DNA of 64,000 nt from Prauserella shujinwangii (lineage in GTDB: Bacteria; Actinomycetota; Actinomycetes; Mycobacteriales; Pseudonocardiaceae). Under the pieces are notes generated by a model. It was not told the DNA's origin. It saw only the letters and a program-made list of their open reading frames with translations, and ran no database searches. Positions 51,714 to 60,746 of this stretch are shown here, in pieces. Position numbers and translations under genes: made by a program. The stretch spans positions 124,001 to 188,000 of the forward strand of contig NZ_PVNH01000006.1 in NCBI RefSeq assembly GCF_003001955.1, given 5' to 3'. How positions within the stretch are numbered: position 1 is the first letter of the stretch; the number at the start of each line of letters is the position of its first letter.

Positions 51714-51744
51714 CGGCCGCCGAGTTGGACGCGGAGACGTCGTG

Positions 51745-52053
51745 ATGGCAACCAAGAAGCAGGTCCGGGCCTGGGAAGAGGCTTACCGCCACTATGGCGC
51801 GACCTCGGAACTCGTGGCCCGGACCCGGCAGGTAGACGCGGCGACGGCTCAGGACATGGCTTCGGCCTCCTGGGCCGTCGCGGCCTCCTGGCGCGCCATC
51901 GCCGGGAACCCGGAGCTGCCGTGGTGGATGCTCGCCGCGCTCGAATCCGCCGCACAGGCCTTCGAGGAACAGGCCCGTCACTGGCAAGCCCGCTCCACCG
52001 ACGGCATTTGCGGTGTCGCGTCGGTCCGATCCGGCACCCGGCGGCGCGCATGA
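51745..52053 (+). CDS. Small helical AICE protein
   Basis: A 102-aa Ala/Trp-rich helical protein (MATKKQVRAWEEAYRHYGAT; WAVAASWRAIAGNPELPWWM). GTG 51742 is directly in front of the ATG and could also serve. There is no known domain. It lies 31 bases after the first operon gene. Small helical proteins at this position are typical of AICEs. Function unknown. Confidence 0.55.
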   Translation: MATKKQVRAWEEAYRHYGATSELVARTRQVDAATAQDMASASWAVAASWRAIAGNPELPWWMLAALESAAQAFEEQARHWQARSTDGICGVASVRSGTRRRA

Positions 52054-52082
52054 CCCTCACACACCGGAAGGGAGGTGACACG

Positions 52083-52322
52083 GTGAACCAGGACAAGTGG
52101 CGGGAGGCCCGGCAAGCCCGCACGTTGATGCAGGCCCACGACGCACTCAGCGCGCTACGCCCGAGCGAGGACGCGGCCCCGGCCGTGTGGCGGGAGTACT
52201 ACCTGCGCAGCGCCCGCGTGTATGCCGAGATCGCGGAAGTCGACCGGGGCCACCACCACGAGGCGCTGTACTGGGCCGACCGTGAGCGACAGAAAGCCAT
52301 GAAACCGCCGCCACAGAAGTAG
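52083..52322 (+). CDS. Small AICE protein
   Basis: A 79-aa protein (VNQDKWREARQARTLMQAHD; VWREYYLRSARVYAEIAEVD) starting at GTG after GGAAGGGAGG. It is charged and helical, resembling a single helical hairpin. No function can be assigned. The strong ribosome binding site and operon position support it as real. Confidence 0.6.
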   Translation: MNQDKWREARQARTLMQAHDALSALRPSEDAAPAVWREYYLRSARVYAEIAEVDRGHHHEALYWADRERQKAMKPPPQK

Positions 52323-52477
52323 CCCAAACAACAAGAGTCCACTGTAGATAGTCAACGCACGCTAGGTCGTGCGGCGATGAAGCACGTCCAGTTTCAGTGA
52401 TTCAACGTCAGGCGCAGAAGCGGACCGGCGACCAACCTTGCCGCTCCTGCGCTGTCCACACCAGACGGAGTAGACAA

Positions 52478-52648
52478 GTGGCAACGATAGACAACGACAA
52501 GCGCTCAGCGCTAGAGGGGGTCCCCCGGACGCGCTGTGCCACGTGTAAGAAGTTCGCGCGCCTGCTGCCGGGCGACACCGAGTGCGCCACCTGCGCGGGA
52601 CGTCTCGACCTGCCCCTTTCGCCTCGGCGTGCGGGTGGTGGTCGCTGA
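52478..52648 (+). CDS. Zinc-ribbon-like microprotein
   Basis: A 56-aa frame from GTG 52478 with two Cys pairs (CATCKKFARLLPGDTECATC), suggesting one structural zinc. An in-frame ATG at 52397 would add 27 residues. Its stop overlaps traB (TGATG), so it is translated with the translocase gene. Small zinc-ribbon proteins beside TraB or Rep may be DNA-binding accessories. That role is inference. Confidence 0.6.
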   Translation: MATIDNDKRSALEGVPRTRCATCKKFARLLPGDTECATCAGRLDLPLSPRRAGGGR

Positions 52649-54153
52649 TGCGGACCACGACGAATGGTTCCCGTTGGGTTGACCCGGCTCCGTTGGAGGT
52701 GGCCCGGCCTCGGCTGCCGTGGTGGACGATGCTGCCCACCTGGGTCAAGTGGATCGCGGCCCCGTTCGCGCTGGTGTGGGTGACCTGCTGGTTGCTGTTC
52801 CACCTGGTGCGGGTCATCTACCGCTACCCCCTGGTCATCATCACGGCCGTGCTCGTCGGCTGGCTCGACTGGAAGGCCGGACACTGGACACTCGCCTTCG
52901 TCCTGGCGGGCGTCGCCCTCGTCCTGCTGCTGTGGTGGCGGCTGCACCGCTCCTCGTTCGAGCGGTTCGCCCTGCCCGAGGCACGTACGGAGTACCGGCG
53001 CATGTCGGTCTACGCCTGCCAGTGGCGCACCGTCATGCGCCTGTCTGACTTGGCGAAGACCAGCCGGGGCAAGGAGTACCGGCCCAAGCTCGGACGCGTA
53101 CGCTCGGAAGGCTGGCGCGACCGCGTCCGCGTGACGATGATCAAAGGTCAGGCACCCGAGCAGTGGGAACGCCACGCCTCCGGCCTCGCACACTCCTTCA
53201 AGGCCCAATCCTGCCGCGTCCGGGTCCGTCGCCCCGGCCGTCTTGAACTCGACCTCGTCCACCGTGACCCGCTCGTCCGCCCGTTCGGAGTCCCTGCGCT
53301 CACTGAGGACGCGACGGCGGTGGACCTCAAGCGCTTGACTGTCGGCCGCACCGAAACCGGCCGTCCCTGGCGCATCAAGCTACTGGGAACACACCTGCTG
53401 ACCGTGGGTGCGACAGGTGCGGGCAAGGGCTCGCTGCTGTGGTCGATCATCTGGGCCCTGGCTCCCCTCGTGCGCTCGGGCGCTGTCCGTCTGGTGGGCA
53501 TCGATCCCAAGGGCGGCATGGAACTCGGCCAAGCACCCGAGGTCTTCCAGCGGGTCGTCTATGACAACGGCCCGGATGCCGTGGCGCTGTTGGAAGAGAT
53601 CGCCGCCACCGTCAAGGAACGGGCGTCCCGCTACCGGGGTCGGTTGCGGTCCTGGACCCCGGCGACCGGTGACCCGTTCATCCTGCTGGTGGTCGATGAG
53701 CTGGCCGACGTGATCGCCTACCAAAGCGACAAGCAGCTTCGGGAGCGTGCCTCTCGGGCGGTGCAGGCCATCACCAGCCAGGGCCGCGCACCCGGTGTCT
53801 GTGTCCTCGGGTTGTTGCAGGACCCGCGCAAGGAAGTGGTGTCGTTCCGGCACTTGTTCTCGACCCGTATCGCAATGCGTCTGGATGAGAAGGCGCAGGT
53901 GGACATGGTCCTTGGTGACGGTGTGCGGGAACGGGGTGCGACGGCGCAGGAGATTTCGGAGAACACACCGGGTGTGGCGTGGGTGAAGGAAGACGGTCGA
54001 CGCGAACCCGTCCGCGCTCGTGCGTTCCACGTGACTGATGGGGACTTGGACGAGCTGGTCACCTATGTGACCGGTGTGCCGACACAGCGGGCGGACGTCC
54101 TGGCCTTTCCTGACCGTCGCGAGAACGAGCGGGAGGGAGGTGAGGTCGCATGA
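52648..54153 (+). CDS. traB: TraB-like FtsK/SpoIIIE DNA translocase
   Basis: A 501-aa conjugative ATPase. Two to four N-terminal membrane helices (WIAAPFALVWVTCWLLFHLV; YPLVIITAVLVGWL) precede the motor with Walker A GATGAGKGS, Walker B LLVVDELADV and the downstream Arg region (TSQGRAPGVCVLGLLQDPRK). Unlike plasmid relaxase systems, AICEs move double-stranded DNA with this single hexameric protein, whose C-terminal winged helix binds clt repeats. A start overlapping the zinc-ribbon stop and an end overlapping rep show tight translational coupling. Confidence 0.9.
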   Translation: MRTTTNGSRWVDPAPLEVARPRLPWWTMLPTWVKWIAAPFALVWVTCWLLFHLVRVIYRYPLVIITAVLVGWLDWKAGHWTLAFVLAGVALVLLLWWRLHRSSFERFALPEARTEYRRMSVYACQWRTVMRLSDLAKTSRGKEYRPKLGRVRSEGWRDRVRVTMIKGQAPEQWERHASGLAHSFKAQSCRVRVRRPGRLELDLVHRDPLVRPFGVPALTEDATAVDLKRLTVGRTETGRPWRIKLLGTHLLTVGATGAGKGSLLWSIIWALAPLVRSGAVRLVGIDPKGGMELGQAPEVFQRVVYDNGPDAVALLEEIAATVKERASRYRGRLRSWTPATGDPFILLVVDELADVIAYQSDKQLRERASRAVQAITSQGRAPGVCVLGLLQDPRKEVVSFRHLFSTRIAMRLDEKAQVDMVLGDGVRERGATAQEISENTPGVAWVKEDGRREPVRARAFHVTDGDLDELVTYVTGVPTQRADVLAFPDRRENEREGGEVA

Positions 54154-55802
54154 CTGACCAGCACAACCAGACCCCGGCCCCCACCCCAACCGCCGGCACG
54201 CGGGCGGAGCGGATGCGGATGCCGCTGTCCACGGAGGTCATGAAGGCCACGGCCGAGAAGCACGGGGTATGTGTGCGGCCGTTCACCATGGAAGTGGGCG
54301 ACCCCGACACCGGAGAGCTGCGGTATGTCGCGGTGCCGTGCGGCTCGACGGTCGAGTCGGTGTGTCTGCCGTGTGCGAAGAAGGCCAAAGCGCTCCGGCA
54401 GGCCCAGTGCCGTGAGGGCTGGCATATGGAGGAAGAACCGGACTTCACCCCGAAACCTCCGACCGATGAGCAGACGGAACTGCCGGCGTTCCGGGCGGAT
54501 CTGGTAGCGGCGTATCGGGAGACGGCTGCTGTCGGGGATGAGGGCCAGGCCGACGAGCTACGGGAAGAGATCCGCTCGGTCGATGACGAGCTACGCGCCT
54601 CCGGCATGCGCGGACGACTCCCCTCCGTCGAACTGCCCGCGAAGAAGCCGACGAAGCGGTCCACGAAGCGACGTCAGGATGCCCCGAACCTCCCCCGGCG
54701 GCGGGTGGAGAAGCGCACTGTGGGACGTGAATACGCGGGCAAGTTCCGGCCCTCGATGTTCGTCACGCTGACCTGTGACACCTACGGCCGTGTCCGCGAC
54801 GACGGGACGCCGGTTGACCCCTCGTCGTATGACTACCGCAGGGCAGCACGGGACGCGGTCCACTTCTCCGCGCTCATCGATCGGTGGTGGCAGAACCTGC
54901 GCCGGGTCGTCGGGTGAGACGTGCAGTACTTCGCCACGGTCGAACCGCAGAAGCGGGCCGCACCCCACCTGCACACCGCGATCCGTGGATCTGTGCCGCA
55001 CGAGGTGATCCGGCAGGTCACCGCGGCTACCTATCACCAGGTCTGGTGGCCTGCCCATGACCAGCTCGTTTACGACGGGGATGCGGTGCCGGTGTGGGAC
55101 ATGCGCACTCGGGGCTTCGTTGACCCCGACACCCGCCAACCTCTGAGCACCTGGGATGACGCGGTGGAGGACGTGGACGAACCGGCGCACGTGGTGACCT
55201 TCGGACGTCAGGTGCACTCCAAAGGCATCCTCGGCGGCTCGGAAGAAGCCGGACGGCACATCGGCTACCTGACCAAATACCTCACCAAATCCACCGGTGA
55301 AGTCGTGGAAGCCAACTCCAACCGGCAACGGGACCACCACGACCGCCTGCACGCCGAGCTGGCCATTACCCCATGCTCGCCTCGCTGCGCGGTCTGGCTC
55401 CTGTACGGAGTCCAGCCACAAGGCGCGAACTCCAAGATGACTCCGGGCCACTGCAAGGGCCGTGCTCATCGGCGGGCCACCTTGGGGTTGCCGGGTCGGC
55501 GGGTGCTGGTGTCGCGGAAGTGGTCCGGCAAGTCCCTGGCCGATCACAAGGCGGATCGCAAGACGTTCGTGCGGGACATGCTCGCCGGGGTCGGCATCGA
55601 GAAACCGGAACGGGACACGTCACGGTTGATCTGGCGCAAGGTCGAATCCGGCGACCCCCACGTCCCACCCCGCGCACACCTGCTCATGCACGCCATATCG
55701 GAGCGGATCGCTTGGAAGGCCGAATACGACCGCGCACTACTCGCGGCGGCCGGACCGCCAGGCGGCCCAGAAACTTCGGCAATTGAGCAAGCGGCGGCCT
55801 GA
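54150..55802 (+). pseudogene. rep: AICE replication initiator (RepSA-like) interrupted by an in-frame TGA
   Basis: One continuous frame encodes a rolling-circle-type initiator except for TGA at 54915-54917. The N-terminal part has a Cys-rich zinc segment (CLPCAKKAKALRQAQCREGW) and MFVTLTCDTYGRV. After the stop, the same frame continues (VQYFATVEPQKRAAPHLHTA) with the HxH metal site and then the Tyr segment GYLTKYLTK. The context RRVVG-stop-DVQYF fits a Trp (TGG) to TGA change. The N-terminal product alone lacks the catalytic site. A GTG at 54921 could restart the C-terminal part but has no ribosome binding site. Replication is probably impaired. Confidence 0.82.
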
Positions 55803-55816
55803 TGGGGAGGGGCGCA

Positions 55817-56026
55817 ATGGCTGACAGAAAGACGGTGCGGCAGCTCGTGGAGCTGATGACGGTGCCCGAGATCCTGGACGCGCTGGGTATCTCGCGGGAC
55901 ACGTTCTACAAGTGGCGGCAGACCGGGAAGGGGCCGCGTTGCTTCCCGCTGCCCAACGGCGAGTTGCGGTGCAAGCGGAGTGACTTCCTGGACTGGCTGG
56001 ATCGGATCTCGGAGGACGCGGCGTGA
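55817..56026 (+). CDS. xis: Excisionase (Xis)
   Basis: A 69-aa MerR-like winged-helix protein (MTVPEILDALGISRDTFYKW; PLPNGELRCKRSDFLDWLD) that directs integrase towards excision. ATG 55817 is preferred because GGGAGGGG lies just upstream; ATG 55802 overlapping the rep stop is also possible. Its stop overlaps the integrase start (GTGA), the standard xis-int coupling in AICEs. Confidence 0.9.
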   Translation: MADRKTVRQLVELMTVPEILDALGISRDTFYKWRQTGKGPRCFPLPNGELRCKRSDFLDWLDRISEDAA

Positions 56027-57396
56027 GCACCACGTTCAACGTGCGGTTCTGGGAGATTCAGAAGAAGGCGAAGCGGCGGCGGCCGTACGGGGTGCGGTGG
56101 GTGACCGACACGCAGGAGCATTCCGAGTGGTTCGCGAACAAGGCGCAGGCGAACTCCCGGCGTTCGGAGTTGATGCGTGCGGCCCGCACCGGTGAGCCGT
56201 TCGAGGTGCGCTCAGGTCTCCCACTCTCGGAGGTCAAGCGGCGTGACTCGTTATCGTTCCTGGAATTCGCACAGTCCTATATGGATATGAAGTGGCCTGC
56301 CGCTGCCGCGACCAGTCGGGCGGGCATCGTGGATGGGCTCTCGTCGGCCGGGGCTGCGTTCGTGAAGGACGGTCCCGGCCGACCGAGTGTGCGGGAGTTG
56401 CGGCGGGTGCTGTCGTGGTACCTGCTGCCTCCCCCGGCACGTGCCGCCGAGGTGCCCGAGCAGGACGCCGAGATCGTCTCGTGGTTGGTCCGCAACTCCC
56501 GGCCGCTGTACGAGCTGACCGAGACCCCGGTGATCCGGGACGTGCTCGACGCGCTCACGGTCAAGCTCGACGGCTCGCCGGTGTCGGAGAAGCTGTACCG
56601 GCGCAAGCGGTCGGCTCTGTACAACCTGCTGTCCTACGCGGTGGAACGGGAGTTGATCCCGGACAACCCGATCGTCCGCGTGAAGCACTCCGTGGCCAAA
56701 GGTGTCGATCAGGTGGACCCCGGTGTCGTGGCGAAACCGCGCCAAGTTCGGGAACTGCTGACGGCACTGACCTACGTGGGCGAGCGTGACCCGGATCGGG
56801 GTCGGCGGCTGGTCGCCTTCTTCGCCACGATCTACTACGCGGGCGCCAGACCGGGCGAGGTGATGGGCCTGCGCGATACCGACTGCACGCTTCCCGACGA
56901 CGGACGGTGGGGCGAACTCGTGCTCGGTGAGACTCGGCCCGCTGCGGGCAAACGGTGGACGGATTCGGGTGAGGCACACGATCAGCGCGGGCTCAAGCAC
57001 CGCTCCCCCAAGGAACGACGGCACGTCCCGATCCCGCCCGCGCTCGTCGCGATCCTGCGGCGGCACATCGACACCTACGGCACGTCCGAGGACGGTCGGT
57101 TGTTTCGATCGCCGCGCGGAGCTGCCGTGCAATCGTCCACTTACGGGCGGGTCTGGCAGGAAGCTCGGTTGTACGCGCTGACCGATGCGCAGCGGCGCTC
57201 CATGCTCGCGGCCGTGCCCTACGACCTGCGGCACGCCTGCGTCTCGCTCTGGCTGAACTCCGGCCTACCCGCGACCGAGGTCGCCGCCCGTGCGGGACAC
57301 TCGGTGGACGTGCTGCTCAAGGTCTACGCCAAGTGCATCGACGGTCAGCGGGAGCGGATGAATTCCCTGATCGAGACCGCTTTGGAGGACCACTGA
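56023..57396 (+). CDS. int: AICE tyrosine integrase
   Basis: A 457-aa tyrosine recombinase with an N-terminal arm-binding domain (RFWEIQKKAKRRRPYGVRWV), a core-binding domain and a catalytic domain. Catalytic residues visible are the first Arg in YYAGARPGEVMGL, the box-II segment YDLRHACVSLW (Tyr replacing the usual first His), His in ARAGHSVDVL and the nucleophile in LKVYAKC. It ends about 130 bases before the tRNA(CAT) gene used as attachment site. The length and intact motifs suggest it is active, so excision remains possible despite the rep mutation. Confidence 0.93.
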   Translation: MSTTFNVRFWEIQKKAKRRRPYGVRWVTDTQEHSEWFANKAQANSRRSELMRAARTGEPFEVRSGLPLSEVKRRDSLSFLEFAQSYMDMKWPAAAATSRAGIVDGLSSAGAAFVKDGPGRPSVRELRRVLSWYLLPPPARAAEVPEQDAEIVSWLVRNSRPLYELTETPVIRDVLDALTVKLDGSPVSEKLYRRKRSALYNLLSYAVERELIPDNPIVRVKHSVAKGVDQVDPGVVAKPRQVRELLTALTYVGERDPDRGRRLVAFFATIYYAGARPGEVMGLRDTDCTLPDDGRWGELVLGETRPAAGKRWTDSGEAHDQRGLKHRSPKERRHVPIPPALVAILRRHIDTYGTSEDGRLFRSPRGAAVQSSTYGRVWQEARLYALTDAQRRSMLAAVPYDLRHACVSLWLNSGLPATEVAARAGHSVDVLLKVYAKCIDGQRERMNSLIETALEDH

Positions 57397-57397
57397 T

Positions 57398-57416
57398 CTG
57401 TCCCGTGACTGTCCCG
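57398..57416 (+). repeat. 19-bp arm-type repeat, right copy
   Basis: Identical to 46854-46872, located just after int and about 108 bases before the att core. It is a candidate integrase arm site. Confidence 0.55.
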
Positions 57417-57523
57417 TGGAGGGTGGCAAACGGGGGCAAACGGCGGCAGAGCACAGCAGAAGCCATGATCGGAAATTATCGGCGTTTTGCCTGGTCAAGG
57501 GCCAGAAATGCAGGTGTGGCGGT

Positions 57524-57566
57524 GTGGGCCGGGCGGGGCTCGAACCCGCGGCCAAGGGATTATGAG
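57524..57566 (-). repeat. attR: 43-bp att core within the tRNA gene
   Basis: Perfect match to 46736-46778. Integration restores the full tRNA gene on this side because the element carries the tRNA 3' half. Confidence 0.92.
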
Positions 57567-57598
57567 TCCCCTGCTCTGACCAACTGAGCTACCGGCCC
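57525..57598 (-). tRNA. tRNA(CAT): elongator Met or Ile2
   Basis: Cloverleaf on the minus strand: acceptor GGGCCGG / CCGGCCC, D arm, anticodon stem around CTCATAA, T arm with GGTTCGAGC. The anticodon is CAT. It lacks the initiator-specific features. Whether it is elongator Met or lysidine-modified Ile2 cannot be decided by eye. No CCA is encoded. It serves as the AICE attachment site. Confidence 0.93.
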
Positions 57599-57759
57599 GG
57601 GAATCGTGGTGCCATCCGTCCGGCGGGCCCCGCGCTCCCTCCCTGGAGCTTAGCCAGCGACTTCGCGGCGACCGGCCGACCCCCAGTGAGGTGGAACTAT
57701 AGCCGGTGGCGTGGGAGTAGTCTCCACCACGCCAGTCCACCGCCCGGGGAGCCCAGCCG

Positions 57760-58611
57760 ATGACCGATGTCCTGCACTACGCCGCGTTCACCGACGATCC
57801 CGCGGGCGGCAACCCGGCGGGCGTGGTGCTGGACGCGGGCGCGCTCGGCGAGGCCGACATGCTGCGCATCGCCGCCGACGTGGGTTACTCGGAGACCGCC
57901 TTCGTCACCGCCGGGGACGACGAGACACGGCGGTACGACCTGCGGTACTTCACGCCCCGCATCGAGGTGGCCTTCTGCGGGCACGCGACGGTCGCCACGG
58001 CCGTGGCGCTCGCGCGGCGGCACGGGCCCGGCGCGCTGGTGTTCACGACCCCGGCCGGGGAGATCCCGCTGGACGTCACCGAGGACGGCGGCACGCTCCG
58101 GGCCACCCTGACCAGCGTCGCCACCCGCACGCGCCCGGCCGAGCCCGCGGAGCTGGCCGCCGCGCTGAAGGTGCTGCGCTGGGCCGACGACGACCTCGAC
58201 CCCGCGTTCCCGCCGCACGTCGCCTTCGCGGGCAACGACCACCTGATGCTGGCCGCGCGCTCCCGCGAGCGGCTCGCCGACCTCGACTACGACTTCGACG
58301 GCCTCGCCGGGGTGATGCGCGAGCGCGGCTGGACGACCGTGCACCTGTTCTGGCGCGAGGACGACACGACCTTCCACGCGCGGGACCCGTTCCCGAACGG
58401 CGGTCTCGTCGAGGACCCCGCCACCGGCGCCGCGGCGGCCGCGTTCGGCGGCTACCTGCGCGCGCTGGGGCTCGCCCGGGCGGACCGGATCACCGTGCGC
58501 CAGGGCGAGGACATGGGCAGGCCCAGCCGGTTGCTGGTGACCCTCTCCGGGAACGACGACCGGGTGCGCGTCAGCGGGCAGGCGGTCGAGATCCCGCCGT
58601 CACCGCGCTGA
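57760..58611 (+). CDS. PhzF-family isomerase-like protein
   Basis: A 283-aa protein with the two-lobed PhzF fold. The catalytic Glu is in GYSETAFV, and the family segments CGHATVATA and VEDPATGAAAAAFGGYL are intact. PhzF itself isomerises a phenazine precursor, but most bacterial members are of unknown function and no other phenazine genes are present. It is convergent with the aldoxime dehydratase gene and overlaps its 3' end by 12 bases. Confidence 0.87.
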   Translation: MTDVLHYAAFTDDPAGGNPAGVVLDAGALGEADMLRIAADVGYSETAFVTAGDDETRRYDLRYFTPRIEVAFCGHATVATAVALARRHGPGALVFTTPAGEIPLDVTEDGGTLRATLTSVATRTRPAEPAELAAALKVLRWADDDLDPAFPPHVAFAGNDHLMLAARSRERLADLDYDFDGLAGVMRERGWTTVHLFWREDDTTFHARDPFPNGGLVEDPATGAAAAAFGGYLRALGLARADRITVRQGEDMGRPSRLLVTLSGNDDRVRVSGQAVEIPPSPR

Positions 58612-59646
58612 ACCGACCCCCCGCAGCAGCCCGGTGCGGGGGTGGCAGCCGAGGTACTCGAACCGCTGCTCCGCGGCCGCGGCGACGACCACCTCGTGGT
58701 GCAGCCGCAGCCGGGCACCGGCTCCGAGCGCGGACAGGTACCTCATCGCCTGGCCGAAGATCGCCTGGTGCGTGGGATGGTCCCTCGCCCACCGGTCGAG
58801 GTGGCCGAGGCTGCGCCACCAGCTCATCCCGAAGGTCTTGTCGACCGGCTCACCGTCCTCCCCGAGCAGCCGCGCGTACCGGTTCGCGTAGCAGCCCACG
58901 GCCTGGCCTTCGTCGCGCAGGAAGTCCATGCCCGCGCGCAGGACCGGCTCCACCTCGTCCAGGTACCTGCGTCGCTCGTCGCCGTCGGTGTCGGTCCAGT
59001 CCTGCCCGGACCGGATGAGGCAGAGATTGTGTTGTCCCCGCACCACCCGCAGGCCGCCGTCCCGCACGAGCGTGGGTGGCGCGCCCGGTTCGAGCGGATC
59101 GGTCTGCGCGACCGGCAGCCTGTCCCGGGCGCCGCCCCAGTAGCCGTGCTCGGCGATCTCCCCGCTGAGGCCGTCCGCCAGGCAGGCCACACCTTCGCGG
59201 CGGTCGTTCGACAAGAGCGTCTCGAACCGCGACACCGAGGGCCGCAGCGCCTCCACGAAGAACCCGGTGTCGCCGCCGGAGCGGCGCTCACCGAGCCACC
59301 GTGGCCGGAACCGGGCGAACCAGCGGTCGTACCGCCCGGGGTCGTCCCAGTAGCCGAGGCCGAGCACCGTCCGGTAGCCGGCCTCGTCGACGTACGCCGC
59401 GCGGTCCAGCCTGCCGGGGCCGTCGGGGTCCGCGCTCGCCTCGGCCAGTTCGGCGAGTGCGGCCCGCACGTCGGCCGGTTCGCTCGCGGTCCGGTGCTGC
59501 ACGCCGAAACACACGATCGCCACGCTGGTCACCGCCGGTGCGAACCGGGCAACGTAGGACGGGTACGGCGGGCTCCAGCCGGGTTCCCGCCGGGCAGGCC
59601 GCGTCCGCGTGGTCGCCAGGTGCGCCGGGATCGCCGATTCCCGCAC
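58600..59646 (-). CDS. oxd: Aldoxime dehydratase (haem-dependent)
   Basis: A 348-aa Oxd enzyme that dehydrates aldoximes to nitriles with a haem directly bound to substrate. Family segments are VAIVCFGVQH, RWLGERRSGGDTGFFVE, the haem-binding His region HPTHQAIFGQAMRYL and the distal His region LRLHHEVVVAAAAEQRFEYL. GTG 59646 follows GAGGAGGG. It begins nine bases after the nitrilase stop in an araC-nit-oxd order, the classic aldoxime-nitrile pathway arrangement, so nitrile made here is passed to the nitrilase. Confidence 0.92.
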   Translation of the reverse strand: MRESAIPAHLATTRTRPARREPGWSPPYPSYVARFAPAVTSVAIVCFGVQHRTASEPADVRAALAELAEASADPDGPGRLDRAAYVDEAGYRTVLGLGYWDDPGRYDRWFARFRPRWLGERRSGGDTGFFVEALRPSVSRFETLLSNDRREGVACLADGLSGEIAEHGYWGGARDRLPVAQTDPLEPGAPPTLVRDGGLRVVRGQHNLCLIRSGQDWTDTDGDERRRYLDEVEPVLRAGMDFLRDEGQAVGCYANRYARLLGEDGEPVDKTFGMSWWRSLGHLDRWARDHPTHQAIFGQAMRYLSALGAGARLRLHHEVVVAAAAEQRFEYLGCHPRTGLLRGVGSAR

Positions 59647-59655
59647 CGTCCCTCC

Positions 59656-60657
59656 TCACGCCGGGGCGGCGGCGGGCGCGGTCTCGGGGAACACCGGCTG
59701 CTCCTCGGGCGGCGCCTCCACCACCCGCGGCGTGCCGTTGCGGTTGACGAGCAGCCGCAGCACGTCGGGACGCGAGTAGTGGCCCACCGGGTCGGCGGCC
59801 GACTTGGCGATCGCGATGAGATCCGGGTCCAGGTCGGCGTAGAGGATGCCCTCCTCGGTCTCCGGCAGCGGTTCCGCCAGCGGCGATCCCTCCGGCCCGT
59901 AGATGCGCGCGAACCCGCCACCCGGGCGCAGCAGCTGCCGCTTGACCTCGCTGTCGCAGAACAGCTCCCGCGCGGCGGGACCGATGACCGCGCAGGGCGC
60001 GACCACGAACGTCTGCCCCTCCACCGCGTAGATCATGCTCGCCGCGGTGTTGACCTCGGGGCCGAGCGCGCGGGCGGCGCCGCGGTAGACCGAGAAGCTG
60101 GGCCACGACGCGACGTGGATCTCCTCCCCCAGGCTGTACAGCGCGTACTTGGTCAGCGGCTGCAGGTGCTCCCAGCAGTTCAGCGCCCCGAGCCTGCCCA
60201 GCGCGGTGTCGTGGACTTGCAGGTCGCTGCCGTCGCCCTCGCCGAACACGGAGCGTTCGACGTGTGTCGGCTTGAGCTTGCGGCGCACGGAGACGAGCTC
60301 GCCGGTGTCGGAGACGAAGGCCTGCGCCATGTAGAGGCTGCCGCCCGCCCGTTCGCTGAAGCCGAGCACGACGTGGATGCCGTGCCGCGCGGCCGCCTCC
60401 CGGATCCGGCGCATCTCGGCACCGTCGCGGGTCATCGAGTTGGCCGCGTACCGGGGAACGTAGGCCATGCCCGCCGCGGGCGAGTCGAGCCAGATCCACC
60501 ACGGGTAGCCGGGCAGGAACGTCTCCGGGAACGCGACGAGCCGCGCGCCGCCCGCCGCGGCCTGCCCGATCAGGTCGAGGGTCCTGTCGACGCCGGCGAC
60601 GAGATCGAGCCAGGCAGGCTCCGCCTGGACCGCCGCCGCGCGAACCGTGCCTTCCAT
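59656..60657 (-). CDS. nit: Nitrilase
   Basis: A 333-aa nitrilase that hydrolyses nitriles to carboxylic acids plus ammonia. The catalytic triad is Glu45 in FPETFLPGYPWW, Lys127 in RRKLKPTH and Cys161 in LNCWEHLQP. The C-terminal tail is longer and Pro/Ala-rich, as in spiral-forming nitrilases. It is followed closely by the aldoxime dehydratase and preceded by an AraC activator, giving a complete aldoxime to nitrile to acid route. Aromatic or arylalkyl aldoximes are likely substrates by family precedent. Confidence 0.93.
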   Translation of the reverse strand: MEGTVRAAAVQAEPAWLDLVAGVDRTLDLIGQAAAGGARLVAFPETFLPGYPWWIWLDSPAAGMAYVPRYAANSMTRDGAEMRRIREAAARHGIHVVLGFSERAGGSLYMAQAFVSDTGELVSVRRKLKPTHVERSVFGEGDGSDLQVHDTALGRLGALNCWEHLQPLTKYALYSLGEEIHVASWPSFSVYRGAARALGPEVNTAASMIYAVEGQTFVVAPCAVIGPAARELFCDSEVKRQLLRPGGGFARIYGPEGSPLAEPLPETEEGILYADLDPDLIAIAKSAADPVGHYSRPDVLRLLVNRNGTPRVVEAPPEEQPVFPETAPAAAPA

Positions 60658-60746
60658 GGTGACCTCCGGAACGGATCGTGGATGCCAGTGGTGACCACTC
60701 ACCCTGCGGCGGGCGGGGCCGGTGCGGCTGACCGGCCGTGCCACGG

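Larger units (their letters stand above)
46736..57566. mobile_element. Integrated actinomycete integrative conjugative element (AICE)
   Basis: A 10.8-kb element bounded by 43-bp perfect direct repeats of the 3' half of a tRNA(CAT) gene. It contains tyrosine integrase, excisionase, RepSA-like replication gene, FtsK-type TraB translocase, small conserved AICE genes, a DUF5919 regulator with an IMPase-like partner, and one AT-rich cargo gene. The organisation resembles the pMEA/pSAM2-type elements of actinomycetes, which transfer as double-stranded DNA. The rep gene carries a nonsense codon, so the present copy may not replicate normally. Confidence 0.9.

Noticed and set aside
54915-54917. TGA as selenocysteine or programmed read-through in rep
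   Set aside because: No SECIS-like hairpin or selenium genes seen. A Trp codon mutation explains it more simply.
57333-57587. ORF ending RGSNPRPRDYESPALTN
   Set aside because: Antisense translation of the tRNA(CAT) gene; spurious.
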